Positions 1 through 7,257 are shown, counted from the stretch's first letter. The stretch is 16,064 bases of DNA from an uncultured Bacilli bacterium (GCA_934086255.1 CAKOIB010000020.1:1-16064), one strand, 5' to 3'. Notes: generated by a model from the letters alone, not told the origin. Numbers and translations: made by a program.

Positions 1-423
1 TTTGTTTCTTGTTTTTTGGATTTGTTTTTGTCTTATTTGTTTAGTGGTATTATTCCTTTTTTTATAATTTGTATTATTCCTCTTTTGTCTTTTAGTAAGT
101 ATAGGTTTTTTATCTTTTTGTTTATTGGTTTTATACTTGATGTTTTATTTAGTGATGTAATGTTTATAAATGTTTGTTTCTTTTTGATTATTTATTTTAT
201 TTCTTTTAAAAAGGGTTTTTTATATTTGGTTTTATCTAGTTTATTTGTTTATATTTTTTATATAATTTATCTTTTTGGTGTTTTAAATATATTAGGATAT
301 AATCTTGTGTTTTATAGTTTGTTTAGTTTGTTTAAGTGTTCTTTTGTTATTAATATTTTATATATTATTGTAATTTGTTTAATATTTAGTCGTAATTTGG
401 ATCTTAAAAAGAGTTTATATTAA
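1..423 (+). CDS. mreD: MreD-like rod-shape membrane protein, 5' partial
   Basis: The reading frame is open from base 1, so the gene probably begins upstream. The first possible start in the window is TTG at 16, with no ribosome-binding site in front. The visible ~135-140 residues are almost entirely hydrophobic, with about five membrane segments and a FILDVLFSD stretch like the conserved acidic loop of MreD. MreD is a small integral membrane partner of MreC/MreB in the elongasome that directs lateral wall synthesis. Sequence identity in this family is low, so the call rests on the hydrophobic pattern plus order: spoIVFA-like and spoIVFB follow, as in the B. subtilis mreBCD-minCD-spoIVFAB cluster, here without minCD. 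The TAA stop lies inside a terminator hairpin. Confidence 0.62.
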   Translation, partial: FVSCFLDLFLSYLFSGIIPFFIICIIPLLSFSKYRFFIFLFIGFILDVLFSDVMFINVCFFLIIYFISFKKGFLYLVLSSLFVYIFYIIYLFGVLNILGYNLVFYSLFSLFKCSFVINILYIIVICLIFSRNLDLKKSLY

Positions 424-433
424 ACTTTTTTTT
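407..433 (+). terminator. Rho-independent terminator overlapping the mreD stop codon
   Basis: AGTTTA (412-417), loop TAT, TAAACT (421-426), then a run of eight T. An A-run precedes the stem and can extend the pairing. The stop codon TAA (421-423) is in the 3' arm. Confidence 0.6.
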
Positions 434-441
434 CATATAAT
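434..441 (+). promoter_or_regulatory. CATATAAT -10 box in front of spoIVFA-like gene
   Basis: CATATAAT follows directly on the terminator T-run. It fits both a sigma-A -10 (TATAAT 436-441) and the sigma-E -10 pattern CATAnnnT. A possible sigma-E-like -35 (TATATT, 416-421) lies upstream, but the 12-nt spacer is short. The 5' leader would be only about 10 nt. Confidence 0.4.
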
Positions 442-457
442 TTTGTAGGTGATAAAT

Positions 458-1063
458 ATGTATGAATATAAGAGTGTTAATAAGTATCTTTCTAAGAATA
501 AGGGTAAGAATAAGAAAAGATTTAGTAGTTTATTATATAGTATTTTTATAAAATTACTTATTTGTGTTCTTATTGTTGTTAGTGTTTTAATTGTTATTAA
601 AATTGATAAGAAGAGTAGTGGTAAGATTAGTTCATTTTTGTATGATAATAATATTAGTTTTGCTAGGATTAATAAATGGTATAATGAGCATTTCGGAGAT
701 ATTTTGCCTTTTTCTAGTTCTGTTCATGATAATGTTAGCGCTGTTTTTAGTGAGAGTTTAGAGTATAGTGATGCTAGTATATATAAAGATGGTGTTAGTT
801 TATCTGTTGCAAAGTCTTATTTGGTTCCTGTTCTTAATGATGGGATAGTGGTTTTTAGTGGTGAGAAGGATGGTTATGGGAAGGTTGTTATAGTTCAACA
901 AAGTGATGGTGTTGATGTTTGGTATGGTAATATAGAAAACTTGAATGTTAAGTTGTATGATTATGTTAGTAAGGGTGAATTTTTAGGAGAAGTGCATTCT
1001 AATTTGTATTTGGTTTTTCAAAAAGATGGGAAGTTTTTAGATTATAAAGAGTTTATTTCATAA
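458..1063 (+). CDS. spoIVFA: SpoIVFA-like membrane protein with degenerate M23 domain
   Basis: 201 aa. In Bacillus, SpoIVFA sits in the outer forespore membrane, holds SpoIVFB in complex with BofA, and restrains its cleavage of pro-sigma-K. Seen here: a basic N-terminus, one membrane segment at about residues 24-48, a linker, and a C-terminal beta-rich M23/LytM-like domain at about 121-200. The catalytic His motifs are replaced (WYGNI around 155-159, HSNLYLVF at 180-187), so peptidase activity is not expected, as in SpoIVFA. The start ATG 458 was chosen because AGGTGATA lies at the right distance; a GTG at 449 in frame lies within that site. The spoIVFB frame follows at once. The call is strengthened by this neighbour. 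Confidence 0.72.
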   Translation: MYEYKSVNKYLSKNKGKNKKRFSSLLYSIFIKLLICVLIVVSVLIVIKIDKKSSGKISSFLYDNNISFARINKWYNEHFGDILPFSSSVHDNVSAVFSESLEYSDASIYKDGVSLSVAKSYLVPVLNDGIVVFSGEKDGYGKVVIVQQSDGVDVWYGNIENLNVKLYDYVSKGEFLGEVHSNLYLVFQKDGKFLDYKEFIS

Positions 1064-1088
1064 GTTTTATATTCATCCTTTAACTATA

Positions 1089-1796
1089 TTGCTTGTAATA
1101 CTTGTTATTTTTACTGGGGTTTATAAGGAGTTTTTAATAGTTTTTTCTATTATAATTGTTCATGAGTTTGGGCATTTATTTAGTGCTATTTATTATAAAT
1201 GGAATGTTGATAGAATTAGTATTTATCCTTATGGGGGTTGTGTTAGTTTTAATGAGAGTATTAATAGACCTATAAAAGAGGAGTTAATTATTTTAGTGAT
1301 GGGTCCGGTTGTTCAGATTGTTTATTTCTTTTTTGTTTATTTGTTTTTTATTAATGGGTTTATTGATTTAAAGACTTATAGTTTGTTTAAGACTTATAAT
1401 TTTGCTTTGCTAGGTTTTAATTTGATGCCTATTTATCCTCTTGATGGGGGAAGGATTGTTAATGTTTTATGTAATTATTTGTTTTGTTATAGATGGTGTA
1501 ATTTGATTATTTGTTTTGTTTCTATATTGTTTATATTTTTAGTGGTTATTAGTTGTTATAGTTTTAATTTAGTAATGATGATGGTTTTTGTTTTGACTGA
1601 GGTTTTTGTTTTTATTAAAGAGCAGGGTTATTTGTATAATAGGTTTTTGTTAGAGAGGTATCTTTTTGATTATAAGTTTAGTAAGTATAAGATTATAAAA
1701 AGTAAGGATGGTTTTTATAGGGATAAGAGGCATGTTATTTATGTTGATAATAAATATGTTACTGAGAAGGAGTATTTAAGAGGGAGGTATAAATGA
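1089..1796 (+). CDS. spoIVFB: SpoIVFB-like intramembrane zinc metalloprotease (M50/S2P)
   Basis: Site-2-protease family; SpoIVFB cleaves pro-sigma-K in the mother cell during sporulation. Counting from the TTG at 1089, the zinc motif HEFGH is at residues 25-29, and NLMPIYPLDGGR with the third ligand Asp is at 111-122 (D119). Several membrane segments precede a soluble C-terminal part (about 170-235). The start is uncertain. No ATG, GTG or good ribosome-binding site fits, and the frame is open upstream to a TAG at 1038-1040. That stretch encodes KFYIHPLT, matching the IHP element at the start of the family. Known SpoIVFB has its motifs at 43-47 and D137, 18 residues further on, so translation probably starts near 1041-1044 (ATT/ATA), overlapping the upstream gene. 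The 3' end overlaps the next gene by ATGA. Confidence 0.85.
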   Translation: MLVILVIFTGVYKEFLIVFSIIIVHEFGHLFSAIYYKWNVDRISIYPYGGCVSFNESINRPIKEELIILVMGPVVQIVYFFFVYLFFINGFIDLKTYSLFKTYNFALLGFNLMPIYPLDGGRIVNVLCNYLFCYRWCNLIICFVSILFIFLVVISCYSFNLVMMMVFVLTEVFVFIKEQGYLYNRFLLERYLFDYKFSKYKIIKSKDGFYRDKRHVIYVDNKYVTEKEYLRGRYK

Positions 1797-2956
1797 AAAG
1801 GGTTATTTTTTTAATGATTGTTATTTTACTTGGTGCTTTGTATCTTAATTATAATGATTCTAGTAGTGTTTCAGAGAAGAGTAAGGATGATATTATGAAG
1901 GCAGTTTTTATTTCTTATATTGATTATTCAACTTTAAAGGGTAGAGAGGTTATGGAGCAGAAGAATATTATTAATGAGATGGTTAATAATGTTTCTTATT
2001 TTGGTTTCAATACTGTGGTTCTTCAAGTTAGGGCTTTTGGGGATGCTATATATGATTCTTCTTATTTTCCTATTTCTTCTTGTGTTTCTTATGATAAGGA
2101 TGGGAAGGTTTTTGATATTTTGTCTTATTTTATAAGTGTTTGTGAGAGTAAGAATATAGATTTATATGCTTGGGTTAATCCTTATAGGATATCTAATACT
2201 GGTGATGTTAGTAAAATAAGTAAGAGTGCTAGTTATTATAAATGGCTTAATACTTCGTTGATTGGGGTTTATGATGATGGGATATATTTTAATCCTGCTG
2301 AAGAGGATGTTAAGGATTTGATTGTTTCTGGTGTTGTTGAGATTGCTAAGAATTATAGGGTTAAGGGTATTTTGTTTGATGATTATTTTTATCCAAATGA
2401 TGAGATTGATCTTGATAGTTATAATCTTTATGATGGGGATTTGTCTTTAAATGATTATAGGGTTTTTAATGTTAATGATTTACTTAAGAGGTGTTATAGT
2501 TCTATTAAAGAGGTGAATAAGGATGTGATTTTTGGGATTAGTCCGAGTGGTAATATAGAGAATAATTTAAAAAGTGAGTATTTGGATATTAAAGGGATTT
2601 TAAGTGATAAGTATTTGGATTTTATAATGCCTCAGTTGTATTATGGGTTTTATAATGAGAGTAAGCCTTATACTAAAACCTTGGAAGAATGGAGTAGTCT
2701 TAATGTAAATAATATAGATTTATATGTTGCTCTTTCTATTTATAAGTCTGGTATGGTTGATAGTTATGCAGGTAAGGGTATTAATGAATGGATAAATAAT
2801 AGTGATATTATAAAAAGACAGGTTATGAGTTCAAAAGAGGTTAAGAATTATAAAGGTTTTGCAGTTTTTAGATATCAACATATGTTTGAGATGTTTGATA
2901 ATGATAATTTAGTTAAAGAAGTTAGTGGTTTACGTGAAGTAATAAAAGATTATTGA
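1793..2956 (+). CDS. Membrane-anchored GHL10-family glycosidase-like protein
   Basis: 387 aa. Residues 4-20 form an uncleaved-looking signal anchor with no lipobox Cys; the rest should lie outside the membrane. Residues ~33-350 resemble the GHL10 (DUF187) TIM-barrel glycosidase family: NTVVLQVRAFGDAIY (73-87), YAWVNPYR (125-132), GILFDDYFYP (192-201) with paired Asp in a barrel-end loop, ISPSGN, and IMPQLYYG. Some relatives (for example E. coli DigH) cut peptidoglycan glycan strands lacking stem peptides. Here a wall or spore-cortex role is inferred from the company of mreD and spoIVFAB. The start ATG overlaps the spoIVFB stop (ATGA) and has GGGAGG upstream, so the two are translationally coupled. 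The substrate is not known. Confidence 0.75.
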   Translation: MKRVIFLMIVILLGALYLNYNDSSSVSEKSKDDIMKAVFISYIDYSTLKGREVMEQKNIINEMVNNVSYFGFNTVVLQVRAFGDAIYDSSYFPISSCVSYDKDGKVFDILSYFISVCESKNIDLYAWVNPYRISNTGDVSKISKSASYYKWLNTSLIGVYDDGIYFNPAEEDVKDLIVSGVVEIAKNYRVKGILFDDYFYPNDEIDLDSYNLYDGDLSLNDYRVFNVNDLLKRCYSSIKEVNKDVIFGISPSGNIENNLKSEYLDIKGILSDKYLDFIMPQLYYGFYNESKPYTKTLEEWSSLNVNNIDLYVALSIYKSGMVDSYAGKGINEWINNSDIIKRQVMSSKEVKNYKGFAVFRYQHMFEMFDNDNLVKEVSGLREVIKDY

Positions 2957-2975
2957 TAAAGATATAATTATGTTA

Positions 2976-3004
2976 TTTACAGTTTTCATTTATTTTGGTA
3001 TAAT
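2976..3004 (+). promoter_or_regulatory. Sigma-A promoter for the beta-sandwich protein
   Basis: TTTACA (2976-2981), 17-nt spacer, TATAAT (2999-3004). The transcript start should fall near 3011, just upstream of AGAGGAG (3016-3022). Confidence 0.65.
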
Positions 3005-3031
3005 TCTTTTAGAATAGAGGAGTTGAGATTA

Positions 3032-5017
3032 ATGAAAAGGTATTTTTATTGTTTTAGTTTAATACTTTTTACTTTTATTTTTATGAATAGTGTTAATGCT
3101 GTTAGTGCTAGTATTAATATTAAGTGTAATTCTTTGAAGTTTAGTGGGGAAGCTACTTGTAATGTTTTTGCTAGTGTTAGTGGTGGACAAATTGAGGGTA
3201 TTTCTGTTGATTCACTTGATGTTGTAAGTGGTAGTGATGTTGTTATTGTTAAAGAGGATTATGTTTCAATTCTTGCTAATGATAGTAAGGTTAGTAATGG
3301 AGATAAGATTGGTTATTTTAAGGTTAAGGCTATTGGATATGGTACTAGTAAGGTTAGTTTAGCTCTCAATGCTAAGAATAGTGCTGATGGGTCTAATGTG
3401 TCTATTAAGCCTGGTGTTTTTACATTTAATGTTTTATCACCGGTTGCTACTTTGTCTAGTATAACTGTTAATGGTTCTTTGGTTAATGGTTTTAGTAGTA
3501 CTGTTTATAAGTATAATGTTGATTCTATTGATACTGAGAGTGTTAGTGTTGGTGGTGGTGCTACTGCTTCTGGGACTAATATAAGTGGTTTTGGTAATCA
3601 TAAGTTGAAGTGTGGTTCTAATAGTTTGAAGATTAATACTTTGTCTAGTGATAAGAGTAAGAAGCTTACTTATACTTTGAATATAAATAGAAAGTGTGAT
3701 GATAATGTTAGTCTTAAAGGAATTACTCTTTCTAGTGGTAGTCTTTCTCCAGTATTTAGTGCAGATACTTTAGAGTATAAAGTTAGTGTTGATACTAGTG
3801 TTGAGAAGATAAGTATTGATGCTTTAAAGGAAAATAATCAAAAAGTTAGTGGTCTTGTTAAGGATGCTAAGCTTGTTTTTGGAGATAATAGTTTTTCTAT
3901 AAAGGTTAGTTCTGAGAGTGGAAAGAGTAAGACTTATAAAATAGTGGTTAATCGTGCTGATAATAGATCTAATAATGCGTTTTTAGGATCAATTACTATT
4001 GATAATGGAAAGCTTAATTTTGATAGAAATGTTTTTATGTATGATGTTAGGGTTTTAAATGAGGTTAGTTTAGTTAATGTTGTTGCGACTCCTGAGGATA
4101 GTAAGGCTAAGGTTTCTATTAATGGTCCAAAGAGTTTAAAAGAGGGAGATAATAAGTATGTTATTAAGGTGACTGCTGAGAATGGTGCTACTCAAGAATA
4201 TAGTATAAATGTTAAGAGATTAAAAGTTGGTGAGGTTCTTGGGGATAATCCTAATATAGCCAATATGGTTATTGATGGGTATAGTATTAATTTTAATCCT
4301 ATGACTACTAGTTATAATTTGAAGATTGATAATAAGACTAAGAGTTTGGGTATTAGTGTTGTTATGCAAGAAGAGGGTGCAACTTATCAAATTAATGGTA
4401 ATAATGATTTAAAGAATGGGGATATTGTTACTATTAATACTGTTTCTATGGATGGGACACAAAATACTTATAAAATAATTATTGAAAAGAGTAATGCTCA
4501 AGTGTTTATTCTTATTGGTGCTGGAGTGTTGCTTGTTGCTAGTATTAGTGCAATAATTGTTGTAATGGTTAAGAAAAGAAAGGGTGCTTCTGGGCTTAAG
4601 ATGGAGAAACCTAAGAAGAATAAGGCTAATGATATAGAAATGGTTGATTCTATTAGTAATCAAGTTGGTGTTTCTAGTGAGGCAGAAGAGATTAATAATA
4701 AGATTAATGAGATAAAAGAGGAAAAAGAGTTATTAAAGGAACAAGAAAAAGATAAGGATAAAGAAAAGATTAAAGATAAGAAGAGTGTGTTTGGTAAATA
4801 TAGGGTTAATCCTAGTGATGGTCCAATGAGTTTTGATGAGTTGAAGGAGTTAGATCCTACTCAAAATGGAGTTAGTGCTTATGGTAATCATGGTCATAGT
4901 GAAGAGTATGAAAGGATTGAGATTACTGAGGATCAGACTAAGCAATGTCCTAAGTGTGGTCATAGGATTAATTTTTCTTCAGAGGTTTGTCCTTATTGTG
5001 GCAAAGAGTTTCAATAA
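3032..5017 (+). CDS. Exported cadherin-like beta-sandwich protein with cytoplasmic zinc ribbon
   Basis: 661 aa. Order: signal peptide (1 to ~25); a cohesin-like beta domain (~27-135); four cadherin-like beta-sandwich units (~140-221, 226-310, 316-397, 409-487), each opening with a pattern like LSSITVNG...SLV..F and a YxYNV element; one transmembrane helix (~491-514); a basic stop-transfer KKRK; a Lys/Glu-rich, probably coiled-coil tail (~545-590); and a terminal zinc ribbon with CPKC (639-642) and CPYC (653-656). The topology puts the beta-sandwiches outside and the ribbon in the cytoplasm. Start ATG 3032 was chosen because AGAGGAG lies 9 nt upstream; the in-frame TTG 3023 abuts that site. 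A structural or adhesive surface role is inferred; I know no named protein with this exact layout. It is a single-gene transcript with its own promoter and terminator. Confidence 0.72.
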   Translation: MKRYFYCFSLILFTFIFMNSVNAVSASINIKCNSLKFSGEATCNVFASVSGGQIEGISVDSLDVVSGSDVVIVKEDYVSILANDSKVSNGDKIGYFKVKAIGYGTSKVSLALNAKNSADGSNVSIKPGVFTFNVLSPVATLSSITVNGSLVNGFSSTVYKYNVDSIDTESVSVGGGATASGTNISGFGNHKLKCGSNSLKINTLSSDKSKKLTYTLNINRKCDDNVSLKGITLSSGSLSPVFSADTLEYKVSVDTSVEKISIDALKENNQKVSGLVKDAKLVFGDNSFSIKVSSESGKSKTYKIVVNRADNRSNNAFLGSITIDNGKLNFDRNVFMYDVRVLNEVSLVNVVATPEDSKAKVSINGPKSLKEGDNKYVIKVTAENGATQEYSINVKRLKVGEVLGDNPNIANMVIDGYSINFNPMTTSYNLKIDNKTKSLGISVVMQEEGATYQINGNNDLKNGDIVTINTVSMDGTQNTYKIIIEKSNAQVFILIGAGVLLVASISAIIVVMVKKRKGASGLKMEKPKKNKANDIEMVDSISNQVGVSSEAEEINNKINEIKEEKELLKEQEKDKDKEKIKDKKSVFGKYRVNPSDGPMSFDELKELDPTQNGVSAYGNHGHSEEYERIEITEDQTKQCPKCGHRINFSSEVCPYCGKEFQ

Positions 5018-5045
5018 AAGTGCTTGAAAAAGTGCTTTTTTTATT
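5016..5045 (+). terminator. Terminator hairpin with tandem G-U pairs
   Basis: AAAAGTGCTT (5016-5025), loop GAAA, AAGTGCTTTT (5030-5039), then T-rich sequence. It looks like a direct repeat but folds into ten pairs through two adjacent G-U wobbles. The first bases overlap the TAA stop. Confidence 0.65.
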
Positions 5046-5052
5046 ATATAAT
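5024..5052 (+). promoter_or_regulatory. Sigma-A promoter embedded in the preceding terminator
   Basis: TTGAAA (5024-5029) lies in the loop of the terminator, then a 17-nt spacer and TATAAT (5047-5052). The leader to the ATG at 5077 is short. Confidence 0.6.
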
Positions 5053-5076
5053 TTTTTATAGTAAAGGAGGATGTTT

Positions 5077-6639
5077 ATGACTTCTGAAGAAAAGGGTTTT
5101 TTGTTTAAGGATATAAAAGAGTATAACAAGTATTTACTTACTTTAATATGTTGTTTAATACTTGTTTTAACTGGTGTTATTTCTTATTTTGTTACTAATT
5201 CTTATGCTAAGTGGAATAGTGATTATACTTCAAGTAATACTTTGAAAGTTGGGGTTAAGGTTCCTAATGTAGATAAAAGTGGTGCTAATGCGCCAGCTTT
5301 GTTAAGTAATATGATACCAGTATATTATGATAGTACTAGTGATAGTTGGAAGAAAGCTGATAGTAATAATGCTAATGAAGTTAATAAGTGGTATGATTAT
5401 GATAATAAGATGTGGGCTAATGCTGTAACAGTAAGTGAAACTAATAGAAATACTTATTTAAATGCAAATGCAGGAACTACAATACCAATGAGTGATATTA
5501 ATACAATGTGGGTATGGGTACCTAGATATACTTATACATATTTAAGTACAAATACACCACAAGAAATAAAAATAAAGTTTGAGAGTGGTACAAATAGTAC
5601 TGGTACAATAAAATGTACTGATAATGTTACTGGAACATCAAGTACAAGTGAAACATGTACTGATACAACAAATGGAGGATTAAAAGCAGGAACATCAACA
5701 TATACCCATCCAGCATTCTGGTGGGATAAAAATGATAACAACGTAAGAGAAGAAAATGAAGAATTAACAGGAATCTGGGTAGGTAAGTTTGAAGTATCTA
5801 GTGATACTAGTTGTATGCCTTCAGACAATGCAGCAGTAGGTTCAGGATGTAACTTACAAACAATAAGACCAAATATAAGACCTAATGTAACATCATGGAG
5901 AGGTGCACAAGTAGGAACATTCTTTAATGGAATCCAAAAGATGAGAGAAACTGGAAATAAATATGGATTTAAAGCAACTGATGAAACGCATATGATGAAG
6001 AATATGGAATGGGGAGCAGTAACATACTTATCACATAGTAAATATGGAATAAATAAAGAAGTAGCAATAAATAGTGCAAATACATTTACAACAGGATGTG
6101 GACCACAAAGTAATGGTTCAACAATTAGTGGCGCAACATGTAATTCATATACAACAGCATTAGGACAAAGTGCATCAACAACAGGAAATGTATATGGAGT
6201 ATATGATATGAGTGGTGGTTCATGGGAATACATGATGGGTAATATGGTATATAGTAATGGACAACAAATGAGTGGATATCAAACAAGTAATAACTATAAT
6301 TCAGCATTTACAGGATATTTATATAGTGGAGGTTCATTTACAGGAACATATGCATTCCCAAGTAAGAGATATTATGATAAATATAGTTATGGAACAAGTC
6401 AGACAGAATATACAAGAGGAAAACTAGGAGATGCAACAAAAGAAATGGCTCCTACAGATCATTTAAGTGGTAACTGGTATTCAGATTACGCCAGCTTCGT
6501 GTGCTCTAACGCCCCTTGGTTTCTGCGCGGCGGGGGCTATAGCAATGATGGTATCTTCAGCTTCAACAGCCTCAGCGGTTATGCTTACACTTACAACTCC
6601 GCCCGCGCGGTCCTTCTTGGAGCGGGTGCTCTGGACTGA
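5077..6639 (+). CDS. Membrane-anchored FGE/C-type-lectin-fold protein, DGR target
   Basis: 520 aa. An N-terminal cytoplasmic stub is followed by one membrane anchor (~18-41), a linker, and an extracellular FGE-sulfatase-like domain: WVWVPRYTY (145-153), GIWVGKFEVS, and YGVYDMSGGSWEYMMGN (~374-390) are typical of that fold. The last ~52 residues, from ~469, are read from a GC-rich block. They contain the elements of a diversity-generating-retroelement variable domain: NWYSDYASFV, NAPWFLRGGG, GIFSF, and a final SARAVLL. In such proteins the C-type-lectin surface residues vary and bind ligands. No reverse transcriptase is nearby. Start ATG 5077 is preferred because AAAGGAGG (5063-5070) is 6 nt upstream; the in-frame ATG 5071 abuts it. 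The enzyme role of true FGE is not expected. The ligand is unknown. Confidence 0.8.
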   Translation: MTSEEKGFLFKDIKEYNKYLLTLICCLILVLTGVISYFVTNSYAKWNSDYTSSNTLKVGVKVPNVDKSGANAPALLSNMIPVYYDSTSDSWKKADSNNANEVNKWYDYDNKMWANAVTVSETNRNTYLNANAGTTIPMSDINTMWVWVPRYTYTYLSTNTPQEIKIKFESGTNSTGTIKCTDNVTGTSSTSETCTDTTNGGLKAGTSTYTHPAFWWDKNDNNVREENEELTGIWVGKFEVSSDTSCMPSDNAAVGSGCNLQTIRPNIRPNVTSWRGAQVGTFFNGIQKMRETGNKYGFKATDETHMMKNMEWGAVTYLSHSKYGINKEVAINSANTFTTGCGPQSNGSTISGATCNSYTTALGQSASTTGNVYGVYDMSGGSWEYMMGNMVYSNGQQMSGYQTSNNYNSAFTGYLYSGGSFTGTYAFPSKRYYDKYSYGTSQTEYTRGKLGDATKEMAPTDHLSGNWYSDYASFVCSNAPWFLRGGGYSNDGIFSFNSLSGYAYTYNSARAVLLGAGALD

Positions 6640-6678
6640 CGAAGGACCCTTTTCACTTAACTGTGTCTGACGTAGTTA
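6481..6678 (+). other. DGR-type variable region and 3' flank (GC-rich cassette)
   Basis: Between 6481 and 6660 the GC content is about 55% by hand count (36, 27 and 36 of 60 bases), in a surrounding sequence of well under 35%. Codons switch to C- and G-ending (AGC, TTC, CTC, GCC, CGC). The cassette covers the last ~52 codons, the TGA stop, and about 40 bp beyond it, then ends sharply at TTAATTAATT. Variable-looking codons (TAT, AGC, AAT, AAC, TAC) are those expected from AAY codons in a template. The conserved 3' end up to and past the stop would correspond to the homing-initiation region. Confidence 0.7.
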
Positions 6679-6706
6679 ATTAATTAAAAAAATAATAGAC
6701 TTTTAT

Positions 6707-6732
6707 AAAGAGTTCTAATAACTCTTTTTTTT
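6707..6732 (+). terminator. Rho-independent terminator
   Basis: AAAGAGTT (6707-6714), loop CTAAT, AACTCTTT (6720-6727), then a T-run to 6732. Confidence 0.75.
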
Positions 6733-6740
6733 CATATAAT
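6733..6740 (+). promoter_or_regulatory. CATATAAT -10 box in front of spoIIIAH
   Basis: CATATAAT immediately after the terminator T-run. It fits TATAAT (6735-6740) or the sigma-E -10 pattern CATAnnnT. No convincing -35 for either factor. AGGAGG (6746-6751) follows, so the leader would be very short. Confidence 0.4.
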
Positions 6741-6756
6741 TCTTTAGGAGGTTAAT

Positions 6757-7257
6757 ATGATAAATAAGCAAGGGTTGTGGTTTTTAACTTTATTTAGTTT
6801 GGTATTAGTACTTAGTGTATATTATATAACAATGCCTAGTGAAGTTTTTACTAATAATATTATTGATAATGCTTCTACTGATACTAAGTCTGTTAATAAG
6901 GAGGTTTCTGTTTCTAATTATTTATCTACTTTAAAGATTGAGCTTGATGAGAAGAGGAATGAGTCTTTGAAGAAGTATGAGTCTATTTTGTCTGATAGTA
7001 GTGCTAGTACTAGTGATAAGAATAGTGCTTATGAGGGTATTAAGAATATTAATTCTATTAAGGCTATGGAAGAGGGTATTGTTTCTAAGATTAAGAATGA
7101 GTTTTCTCTTAATAGTTTTGTAGAGGTTGATTCTTCTAAAGTATTGGTTGTTGTTGATAAGAAGGATCATGATGTGAAGCTTGCTAATAAGATTATGAAT
7201 TTAGTACAAGATGAGTTTAATTCTTATGTTAGTGTTTCTGTAAGGTTTTCTAAGTAA
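6757..7257 (+). CDS. spoIIIAH: SpoIIIAH-like sporulation protein
   Basis: 166 aa. SpoIIIAH is made in the mother cell and forms the channel with forespore SpoIIQ across the intermembrane space. Seen here: a short N-terminus, one membrane anchor (~6-25), a charged stretch rich in Lys/Glu/Ser (~45-100), including RNESLKKYESILSDSSAST, then a compact alpha/beta domain (~100-166) ending VSVSVRFSK, like the YscJ/FliF-type ring-building domain. Length and layout match the SpoIIIAH family, although the protein is shorter than the Bacillus one. It stands alone with its own terminator and promoter on each side; no other spoIIIA genes are in the window. AGGAGG is 5 nt upstream of the ATG. Confidence 0.82.
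   Translation: MINKQGLWFLTLFSLVLVLSVYYITMPSEVFTNNIIDNASTDTKSVNKEVSVSNYLSTLKIELDEKRNESLKKYESILSDSSASTSDKNSAYEGIKNINSIKAMEEGIVSKIKNEFSLNSFVEVDSSKVLVVVDKKDHDVKLANKIMNLVQDEFNSYVSVSVRFSK

Noticed and set aside
458..1063. Active M23 (lysostaphin-type) endopeptidase
   Set aside because: The domain is of M23 type but both zinc-binding His motifs are replaced, and gene order points to SpoIVFA.
5016..5045. Short direct repeat AAGTGCTT as a repeat element or binding site
   Set aside because: The two copies pair with each other through G-U wobbles into a 10-bp hairpin followed by T-rich sequence, so a terminator is the simpler reading.
5532..6233. 233-codon open frame on the minus strand inside the FGE-like gene
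   Set aside because: It has no ribosome-binding site, no recognisable domain, and lies fully antisense to a gene with clear family motifs. Low stop frequency there comes from the A-rich coding bias.
5077..6639. Functional formylglycine-generating enzyme
   Set aside because: The protein is membrane-anchored and outward-facing, and its C-terminal part is a DGR-type variable domain; the fold is shared but the role is most likely ligand binding.
6467..6670. Plus-strand open frame overlapping the GC-rich cassette in another frame
   Set aside because: It starts inside the FGE-like gene without a ribosome-binding site; GC-rich sequence simply lacks stops. The in-frame reading matches DGR variable domains.
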